From: JABWAJ01 sp046153985
Lineage (GTDB): Bacteria > Bacteroidota > Bacteroidia > Chitinophagales > Saprospiraceae
Direction: 5' to 3'
Length of the DNA stretch: 17,218 bases
NCBI GenBank assembly: GCA_046153985.1
Contig: JBJXFD010000406.1
Location: 1-17,218, forward strand
Part shown: positions 1-6,483 of the stretch, one piece after another
How the letters are laid out: the number at the start of each line of letters is the position of its first letter
Numbering within the stretch: the first letter of the stretch is position 1
Notes under the pieces: generated by a model
Databases searched by the model: none
Told to the model about the DNA's origin: nothing
What the model saw: only the letters and a program-made list of their open reading frames with translations
Translations under genes and position numbers: made by a program

Positions 1-1
1 G

Positions 2-2980
2 ACCCAGTGTCTGCGCCCAACGAATTATTTTGTTGTAAGTGAATTGATTGCGACAAGCGGCGATTGCAACGATGCCGTGGCTACCATCAATCCGGCTGCC
101 ACCGAAATCTGCGACGGCATTGACAACGACTGCAACGGTTCCACCGATGAAGGCGTGCAAACGACTTACTACCGCGACATGGACGGCGATGGATTTGGAA
201 ATCTTTCCAACACCACGATGGCTTGTTCATTACCAACTGGTTATGTCACCAACAGCACCGATTGCGATGACAATGACGCGCTCGAAAAACCAGGCCAAAC
301 CTGGTATGCCGATGCCGATAACGATGGCTATTCCACTGGAATTTTCCTCGTACAGTGCCTCCGGCCTGCTGGCTTTAAAGGCGCGACAGAATTGACCGCC
401 ACTATTGGCGATTGCAATGACAGCAACGCTGCGATCAACCCAGCTGCAACCGAAGTTTGCGACGGCGTGGACAACAACTGCGACGGCCAGATTGACAACG
501 GCGTGCTGAATACTTATTACCGCGATATGGACGGCGATGGCTTTGGAAATCCTTCCAACACCACCATGGCCTGCTCTATTCCAACCGGTTATGTGGTCAA
601 CAACACCGATTGCGACGACAACGACGCACTCGAAAAACCAGGTCAGGTTTGGTATGCCGATGTGGACAACGATGGCTATTCTACCGGCGCAACGCTGACG
701 CAGTGTCTGCGACCTACTGGTTATAAAGTCGCCGCTGAACTGACCGCCACCACAGGCGATTGCAACGACAATGCAGCTGCCATCAACCCGGCAGCCACGG
801 AAGTTTGCGACGGCATAGACAACAACTGCAACGGCTCTACCGATGAAGGCGTGCAAACCACCTACTACCGAGATATGGACAGCGATGGATTTGGGAATCC
901 TTCCAACACCACCTTAGCTTGTTCGCTGCCAAGTGGTTATGTCACCAACAATACCGATTGCGACGACAACGACGCACTGGAAAAACCAGGTCAGGTTTGG
1001 TATGCCGATGTTGACAACGACGGCTATTCCAGCGGCACGACGCTGACCCAGTGTCTGCGTCCGGCAGGCTACAAAGTGGCGGCTGAATTGACCGCAACCA
1101 CGGGCGATTGCAACGACAATGCAGCGGCCATCAACCCGGCGGCAACGGAAATCTGCGACGGCATTGACAACGATTGTGATGGCCAGATTGACGACGGCGT
1201 GCTAAACACCTTCTACCGAGATTTGGATGGCGATGGATTTGGAAATCCTTCCAACACAACTATGGCATGTTCACAACCAATCGGTTATGTGTCTAACAAC
1301 ACCGATTGCGACGACAACGATGCGCTGGAAAAACCAGGTCAGGTTTGGTTTGCCGATGTGGACAACGACGGCTATTCTACTGGCGCAACCCTGACCCAGT
1401 GTTTGCGTCCCGTTGGTTACAAAGTGGCTGCTGAATTGACATCCACGATGGGCGATTGCAACGACAACGCTCCAGCCATCAACCCGGCAGCTACCGAAAT
1501 CTGTGACGGCGTTGACAACAACTGCAACGGCTCCACAGACGAAGGCGTGCAAACGACCTACTACCTCGACATGGACGGCGACGGGTTTGGAAATCCTTCC
1601 AATAGTACTTTAGCTTGTTCCCTACCAAGCGGTTACGTCATCAACAACACCGATTGCAACGACAACAGCGTGCTGGAAAAACCAGGCCAGGTTTGGTATA
1701 AAGACACTGATGGCGACGGCTATTCCAATGGCGCTACGCTGACGCAGTGTCTGCGGCCCGTGGGATACAAAGTACCGGCAGAACTAACCGCCACCACCGG
1801 AGATTGCAACGACAACAACGCTGCCATCAAACCCGGAGCATTAGAAATTTGCGACGGCGTGGACAATGATTGTGATGGTGCGACCGACGAAGGTGTTAAA
1901 ACCGAATATTTTGCCGACACGGATGGCGATGGATTTGGTGATCCAAACAACACGATCACCGAATGCAGCCAACCGCAGGGTTATGTGACCAACAGCGAAG
2001 ACTGCAACGATACGGACGATGAAGTGAATCCTTCTGAAGAAGAAGTCTGCGACGACAAAGACAACGATTGCAACGGCGTCGTTGACGACATCGGCGGCAC
2101 TACAGCCGGCAACTGGACCAGTGGGGACGTAGGGGGTGCAAACGGAGGCGCTAATTTCCCGCCCTGCAACGCAGAACCAGCGGACGTTTTCACCATCAAT
2201 GCAACCGGATTTTCGACCTCCAGCAGCGATAAGATTCAGGCAGTTTATCAGGAACTTTGCGGCAACGGCGAAATCATTGCCCGCGTACTGAACGTGCAAA
2301 ACGGTGGTTGGGCAGGCATCATGCTGCGCGAAACACTTGACCCGGGTTCCAAAAAAGTGTCACTGAAAACGCAACTCACCCCTTCGATCCGCCGCGAAAT
2401 CAGAAGCATGACCAACGGGGCTGCGAGCATCTTGAATTTCAACCGCCCGCAACACGTTTGGCTACGGCTCACCCGAAGTGGCAGCAATTTTGTGGGCTAC
2501 ACTTCCACAGACGGCGCCAACTGGAGTTTTGCTTTTGCAGCAACAGTGAGCATGAACGGCTGTATCTATGCAGGTTTGTTCTCGGAAAGCATCAATGCCA
2601 GCGTGACCACGATCGCAACCTTCGACAACGTGAGCATCATTCGTGAAACGGAAAATTTGAGCAGGCCCGGCGCCTCCTTTGCTGCAAGTTTGGATGGACA
2701 ACAACCGGAACTGAGTGCAACAATTTATCCGAACCCAACGGAAGGCCGCGTGACGGTGCGTTTCACGGAAATGATGGAAAACCGCGCCACTATCCGGGTT
2801 TTCAACGCCCTGGGCGAGCTGGTTATCTCGAAACAAACAACAACTATGAACGCAGTGACAGATCATTTAGACCTGTCCGAATTACCCGACGGCGTTTACT
2901 CCATTCAGATCGCTGTCCCTGGCCATACGCCACTGACGAAACGGATTGTATTGGCCAAAGCAAGCGGGGTGAGGCCGTAG
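2..2980 (+). CDS. MopE-type metal-binding repeat protein with T9SS sorting domain, 5'-truncated by the window edge
   Basis: The frame is open from base 2, and the first residues (TQCLRP...SEL) match the end of a repeat unit, so the real start lies upstream; the TTG at 44 is internal. The visible part is 992 residues. Five 116-residue units begin at the GDCND motif (bases 59, 407, 755, 1103, 1451), followed by a sixth, divergent one at 1799. Each unit has a MopE-type putative metal-binding motif (DCND...NPAATE.CDG.DN.C.G) and two acidic Ca-loop-like motifs (DMDGDGFG, DVDNDGYS). Residues about 700-880 form a lectin/DUF1349-like beta domain also found in the gene at 6484. Residues about 904-992 are a T9SS type A sorting domain (IYPNP...LPDGVYSIQI). 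Family knowledge suggests export across the outer membrane and surface attachment or release. A Ca2+-stabilised stalk or adhesin role is inference; no catalytic motif is seen. Confidence 0.93.
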   Translation, partial: TQCLRPTNYFVVSELIATSGDCNDAVATINPAATEICDGIDNDCNGSTDEGVQTTYYRDMDGDGFGNLSNTTMACSLPTGYVTNSTDCDDNDALEKPGQTWYADADNDGYSTGIFLVQCLRPAGFKGATELTATIGDCNDSNAAINPAATEVCDGVDNNCDGQIDNGVLNTYYRDMDGDGFGNPSNTTMACSIPTGYVVNNTDCDDNDALEKPGQVWYADVDNDGYSTGATLTQCLRPTGYKVAAELTATTGDCNDNAAAINPAATEVCDGIDNNCNGSTDEGVQTTYYRDMDSDGFGNPSNTTLACSLPSGYVTNNTDCDDNDALEKPGQVWYADVDNDGYSSGTTLTQCLRPAGYKVAAELTATTGDCNDNAAAINPAATEICDGIDNDCDGQIDDGVLNTFYRDLDGDGFGNPSNTTMACSQPIGYVSNNTDCDDNDALEKPGQVWFADVDNDGYSTGATLTQCLRPVGYKVAAELTSTMGDCNDNAPAINPAATEICDGVDNNCNGSTDEGVQTTYYLDMDGDGFGNPSNSTLACSLPSGYVINNTDCNDNSVLEKPGQVWYKDTDGDGYSNGATLTQCLRPVGYKVPAELTATTGDCNDNNAAIKPGALEICDGVDNDCDGATDEGVKTEYFADTDGDGFGDPNNTITECSQPQGYVTNSEDCNDTDDEVNPSEEEVCDDKDNDCNGVVDDIGGTTAGNWTSGDVGGANGGANFPPCNAEPADVFTINATGFSTSSSDKIQAVYQELCGNGEIIARVLNVQNGGWAGIMLRETLDPGSKKVSLKTQLTPSIRREIRSMTNGAASILNFNRPQHVWLRLTRSGSNFVGYTSTDGANWSFAFAATVSMNGCIYAGLFSESINASVTTIATFDNVSIIRETENLSRPGASFAASLDGQQPELSATIYPNPTEGRVTVRFTEMMENRATIRVFNALGELVISKQTTTMNAVTDHLDLSELPDGVYSIQIAVPGHTPLTKRIVLAKASGVRP
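59..1798 (+). repeat. Five tandem 348-bp coding repeats (116-aa units)
   Basis: The GDCND codons recur at 59, 407, 755, 1103, 1451 and 1799, exactly 348 bp apart each time, so no unit has gained or lost a codon. Units 1, 3 and 5 share the type-A segment (CNGSTDEGVQTTYY). Units 2 and 4 share the type-B segment (CDGQID.GVLNT). This gives a 696-bp higher-order period. The unit starting at 1799 is a divergent terminal copy that passes into a second, shorter MopE motif ending near 2095. Sequence left of base 59 is the end of a further unit. Confidence 0.95.
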
Positions 2981-3011
2981 GCAGAATCATTATAACAAAT
3001 TTACAGGCAAC

Positions 3012-3044
3012 CATGAGCCGTCCCGAATTTTGGGATGGCTCATG
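3012..3044 (+). terminator. Hairpin downstream of the MopE repeat gene, terminator-like
   Basis: The arms at 3012-3024 and 3032-3044 pair over 13 bp with one G-U pair around a 7-nt loop, 31 bp after the stop codon. The core GAGCC(G)TCCC/GGGATGGCTC is shared with the hairpin at 12275-12307. There is no strong T-run directly after the stem, so Rho-independent termination is plausible but not certain. It may instead be an RNA-stabilising 3' end. Confidence 0.6.
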
Positions 3045-3053
3045 CTGTTTCTG

Positions 3054-3190
3054 TGGCCCCCGCGTGAGGGATGGGAGCGGTATGGCTCCTGCACTGGTGA
3101 TTGAGCGGAGTCGAAATCACCAGTGCAGGGGCCATAAGAGCGGACAGCCCGACCCGCTGCGTGGATTGGGAGGGTGGCCGGGGCACGCCC
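3054..3190. ncRNA. Structured intergenic element with a 22-bp stem; possible Flavo-1-like RNA or dispersed repeat
   Basis: Arms at 3081-3102 and 3115-3136 are complementary over 22 bp with only one G-U/A-C position. They enclose a 12-nt loop, GAGCGGAGTCGA. The stem is bracketed by GAGGGATGGGAGCGG (3066-3080) and AGAGCGGACAGCCCGACCC (3137-3155). The block ends in GGGGCACGCCC. From memory, this bracket of conserved sequence around a variable long stem is a recurrent intergenic element in Bacteroidota and resembles the Flavo-1 RNA class. I could not check this, and the transcribed strand is unclear. The short ORF across it (3013-3213) is not credible as a gene. Confidence 0.5.
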
Positions 3191-3204
3191 AAATAAAACA
3201 CAAG

Positions 3205-3374
3205 CAGCATTAGTTTAGCTGCTATCAGGCTGCAATTTTCATTTTCTATTAAAAAACAATTCCAACCCTAACGCATTAAAAAAAAAGATCCCTTTTCTTT
3301 GAACCAAAAATCTTTATTTTTTTTCCCACCTTATCTTACAACAACTGTATTTTTTCTTGAATCGCACCAGGTAC
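3205..3374 (+). other. AT-rich leader before the TPR hybrid kinase
   Basis: This is the rest of the 394-bp gene-free gap. It contains an A9 run (3278-3286), a T8 run (3317-3324) and a TATTTTTT box (3348-3355). That box is one base off the Bacteroidota -7 consensus TAnnTTTG, but no TTG lies at the right distance upstream. No coding potential is seen. It probably holds the promoter, which I cannot place with confidence. Confidence 0.35.
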
Positions 3375-6197
3375 ATGAGGATCTATATTTTGGCTACGCT
3401 AATTTTTTTTCTGGGCACTGCTGATGGTTATGCTCAAAACCGCAGTATATCGGAAGACTGGAAGTCGAATCTGAATCAAAGCAGCTGGCTTGACCGCATC
3501 GGGGAAAGGGACAGCAGTTTTTTGTTGCTTAACCAAACCCTGGCAGCTGCTGAAAAATCAGGAGATGCCGGGCGGATTGCCTCCGTAAAAATGGCCCTGA
3601 TCCGGCATTTTGCCAATTATACAGAACGGGATTCTTTAGCAAAATACCTGGATCCACTCATTGCATTTTCTGCCAAACACAATTTGGTTTCCACCCAGGT
3701 AGAAGCATTAGCCAACAAAGCCGGGTATCTGGTCGAAATTGAACGTTACCGGGAAGCACTCGAGTACTGCGAACAGGCTACCCGGCTCGCCAAGCCGCTA
3801 AACGACCAACAGCTAAACGGGCTTTGCCTGTTTTGGAAAGGCTTTGTTTTGCGCGTCTCTCACAATGATACCAATGCCCCCCTACCCTATTTTCACCAGG
3901 CATTGGAGGTATTGCAAGCAGCAGGTGATACCGCCTTAGCCATTCGAAGCGCTTTGATGATCGCCAGCGGGGAGCCGGATGAAACCAAAAAAAAGGAAAT
4001 GGTTCATCTGGCAGAAGTGCTTAACGCCGTTTACCCCAGCCTGACCGCTAAAGTGCGGATATTAAATTTTAAATCTGCTCTGGTTGAAGCAGACGCAGCC
4101 ATCCCGCTGCTCAGACAAGCCCTGGCCATCAGCCGAAAAATGAAAACCCCCGTGACGAGTCAACACTTGTTGATCCAATTGAGCCATCGGTTTCTGGTGC
4201 TTCAACGTTATCAAGAAGCCCTGGCGGCCGTAGACACTGCCCGCGCTGAAGCTCCGGGAACCTTGCCCGACGATGCCGCCCTCAACTATTACGCGATTTA
4301 CCGGGACATGGGCGATTATGCCAAGGCAGTAGCGTACATGGAAAAGTATATGAAGTATGAAGACGAACGCAAAAAAACAGATTTAAAATCGTTGGTGACC
4401 GAGTGGGAAACCCGCATGAATACCCGGGAAAAAGAATGGGAGATTGCTCAGAATCAAAAAGAACTCCAAAGTCAAAAAACGCGCAATTGGCTGTTGTTCA
4501 TTATATTAACACTCACTTTTATTGCAGGAGGGATCGCTGTTTTTGCTTTTTTCAGACAACGCCATGCCCGCCGTCAGCTTGCCATTCAAAATGAAACCAT
4601 CCTCAAACAATCGGAAGAACTTCAATCGCTGGAAAGGCTCAAGTCCCGCTTTTTTGCCAATGTGAGCCACGAACTTCGTACCCCCCTCACGCTCATGCTC
4701 GGACCTGTCAGCAGCCTGCTCAAAAACGCTGATCAGCGGCCTGAAAAAGACCTACAGCTGTTGCAACTGGTGCAGCGAAACGGAAACCACCTGCTCAAAC
4801 TAGTCAATGAAATCCTAGATTTGTCCAAGTTAGAAGCTGGACGGCTGGAACTCCGCGAAACGCCCGTCAATTTACACGATTACCTTCAGCCGACATTGGC
4901 CCAATTCAGCTCTTTCAGCGACAGCGGAAAAACACGCCTGAAAATCGAATACCATCCCGATCCTGCCATGAATATTTATTTAGACCCTGATAAGTTTGAA
5001 AAAATCATCCACAATTTTTTGTCCAATGCCATCAAATTTACCCCTCCGGAAGGCACGATCAGCCTTATTGCGGAAGACAAAGGCGACAACCTGCTCATTA
5101 AAGTACAGGATAGCGGCGCCGGCATCCATCCCGATGACATGCTCCATATTTTTGACCGTTTTTACCAGTCCAAACGCCCGGATGCGCCAACCCAGGGTGG
5201 CACGGGTATTGGCCTGTCGCTTTGCAAAGAACTGGCAGAGTTGATGAACGGAAAAGTTTGGGCTGAATCGGAATGGGGCAAAGGCAGTACTTTCTATTTT
5301 CAGTTTCCAAAAAAGTTGGCCGCATCAGAAATCGCAGCCGATCCATTGCCGGATGGGGTCGTTTCTAAAAAAACAAGTCCGGTTCCCAAACCCCCGCCTG
5401 TCAAAACCGGGGCCCCGGATTCCGGCGTTGAAAAACCCCTCCTCCTGCTTGTGGAAGATAACGCAGATTTGAGGTTGTACATGCAAACTTTGCTGGAAGA
5501 CACTTACCGCGTCAGATTGGCCGAAAACGGCAAAACAGGCTGGGAGGCGCTTCACACAGACGCTCCACCCGATTTGATTATTTCAGACCTGATGATGCCG
5601 GTTATGGATGGGTTTCAGTTGCTGGAAAAAATCAAGGACGCCGATGCATTCCGGCACATTCCGGTCATTATGCTCACTGCAAGAGCCGATGTGCGGGTAA
5701 AACTCCGAGCCCTTCGCATTGGCGTAGACGACTACCTGACCAAACCTTTTGTTCAGGAGGAATTAGTGGCCCGCATTGCCAACCTCCTGCACAATTACCG
5801 GGAACGCATGCAGTATTTTTCCGGCACAGGAACGCCCGACCCCGAAAAGCCCGTTATGGCTAGCGTAGACAACGAGTGGCTAAAAGTAGTGGAAACCCTC
5901 ATTTCAAAAAACCTTACGGACAAGCAATTCAATCTGGAATGGGTGGCGATGCAATTGAACATCAGCGTCCGCCAGTTCAACCGCCGGCTGCAACAATTAA
6001 CCGGAATGACGCCTAAAGCTTATTTACAGGAAATTCGCCTTGAGCTGGCCCGAGTCCTGCTCTTCGAAGGCCAATACGCCACCGTCAAAGAAACGGCCTT
6101 TGCTGTCGGTTTCCGCGACACCCCCTATTTTTCTGAATTGTTTCAGAAACGCTTCGGCGTCCTGCCTTCCACTTACCTGCGCCAGGGAACGCCGTAA
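3375..6197 (+). CDS. TPR-type hybrid sensor histidine kinase/response regulator with AraC-family DNA-binding domain
   Basis: 940 residues from the ATG at 3375. The frame is open from a TTG at 3357, but starting at 3375 gives a clean signal peptide (MRIYILATLIFFLG...YAQ). Residues about 30-340 are helical TPR-like repeats, expected in the periplasm. One membrane segment at about 371-394 is followed by a coiled-coil linker. The HisKA motif is FFANVSHELRTPL with His432. The ATPase has an N box (NFLSNAIKF, about 544-552), G1 (DSGAG, 579) and G2 (GTGIGL, about 609). The receiver starts near 702 with phospho-acceptor Asp738 (ISDLMMPVMDG) and the conserved DDYLTKPF. Residues 834-940 are an AraC-type helix-turn-helix. 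All catalytic residues are intact. Family logic: an external signal drives phosphorelay and transcriptional control on one chain. Its targets are unknown; the paralogous cargo genes on both sides are candidates. Confidence 0.95.
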   Translation: MRIYILATLIFFLGTADGYAQNRSISEDWKSNLNQSSWLDRIGERDSSFLLLNQTLAAAEKSGDAGRIASVKMALIRHFANYTERDSLAKYLDPLIAFSAKHNLVSTQVEALANKAGYLVEIERYREALEYCEQATRLAKPLNDQQLNGLCLFWKGFVLRVSHNDTNAPLPYFHQALEVLQAAGDTALAIRSALMIASGEPDETKKKEMVHLAEVLNAVYPSLTAKVRILNFKSALVEADAAIPLLRQALAISRKMKTPVTSQHLLIQLSHRFLVLQRYQEALAAVDTARAEAPGTLPDDAALNYYAIYRDMGDYAKAVAYMEKYMKYEDERKKTDLKSLVTEWETRMNTREKEWEIAQNQKELQSQKTRNWLLFIILTLTFIAGGIAVFAFFRQRHARRQLAIQNETILKQSEELQSLERLKSRFFANVSHELRTPLTLMLGPVSSLLKNADQRPEKDLQLLQLVQRNGNHLLKLVNEILDLSKLEAGRLELRETPVNLHDYLQPTLAQFSSFSDSGKTRLKIEYHPDPAMNIYLDPDKFEKIIHNFLSNAIKFTPPEGTISLIAEDKGDNLLIKVQDSGAGIHPDDMLHIFDRFYQSKRPDAPTQGGTGIGLSLCKELAELMNGKVWAESEWGKGSTFYFQFPKKLAASEIAADPLPDGVVSKKTSPVPKPPPVKTGAPDSGVEKPLLLLVEDNADLRLYMQTLLEDTYRVRLAENGKTGWEALHTDAPPDLIISDLMMPVMDGFQLLEKIKDADAFRHIPVIMLTARADVRVKLRALRIGVDDYLTKPFVQEELVARIANLLHNYRERMQYFSGTGTPDPEKPVMASVDNEWLKVVETLISKNLTDKQFNLEWVAMQLNISVRQFNRRLQQLTGMTPKAYLQEIRLELARVLLFEGQYATVKETAFAVGFRDTPYFSELFQKRFGVLPSTYLRQGTP

Positions 6198-6200
6198 TAA

Positions 6201-6220
6201 TATTGCCAAATTTGGCGATA
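6201..6220. other. 20-bp near-perfect palindrome after the TPR hybrid kinase
   Basis: The sequence TATTGCCAAATTTGGCGATA is symmetrical apart from one T/G pair and starts 4 bp after the stop codon. It lacks a spacer and a T-run, so it is a weak terminator candidate. It could be a dyad protein-binding site. Low certainty. Confidence 0.3.
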
Positions 6221-6290
6221 CTCCCTTCCCGTCATCGTCAATAAATTTCCCTTTCGCTCGTATCCTATTGGTTTTCGGGCAAAAATGTCC

Positions 6291-6321
6291 GTTTTGTCCC
6301 TGCATGATGTCAGGTTTGTCC
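6291..6321 (+). repeat. Direct repeat pair upstream of the promoter of the gene at 6484
   Basis: GTTTTGTCC (6291-6299) and GGTTTGTCC (6313-6321) lie 22 bp apart, about two helical turns. The second copy overlaps the -33 TTTG of the predicted promoter. The arrangement resembles an activator site, for example for an AraC-type regulator. The regulator is unknown. Confidence 0.35.
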
Positions 6322-6343
6322 TACATCGCCCATCCTATATTTG
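6315..6343 (+). promoter_or_regulatory. Bacteroidota-type promoter for the GEVED/MopE protein
   Basis: TTTG at 6315-6318 and TATATTTG at 6336-6343 are separated by 17 bp, matching the Bacteroidota/Flavobacterium consensus TTG-N17-23-TAnnTTTG. The predicted transcript start is near 6350, leaving a leader of about 130 nt before the ATG at 6484. Confidence 0.6.
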
Positions 6344-6483
6344 CACCCGTTGTTGACAGAATACCGCTACCTACTTACCAATTCTCAAATCCGGTTTTAC
6401 ACTTGTATTCCTTGTGCTTTGCTGCGTGCCCGACCGCGTGCAGGAGCAACATCTTGTAACTTTTAACTCAAAATAATTTTACT

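Noticed and set aside
44..46. TTG at 44 as the start of the first protein
   Set aside because: The frame is open to base 2 and the codons before it match the end of a repeat unit, so translation starts upstream of the window.
230..1552. Long minus-strand ORFs in the MopE repeat region
   Set aside because: They recur with the 348-bp period as mirror images of the repeat and encode biased Val/Ile/Ala-rich sequence; they are shadows.
59..1798. CRISPR-like tandem repeat
   Set aside because: Units are 348 bp, contiguous, coding and without spacers.
3013..3213. Small ORF after the MopE gene
   Set aside because: It runs straight through two hairpins and the structured element, with no protein family features.
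6040..6459. 139-codon + strand ORF overlapping the end of the TPR hybrid kinase
   Set aside because: Half lies out of frame in the AraC domain, and the rest crosses the promoter region of the next gene.
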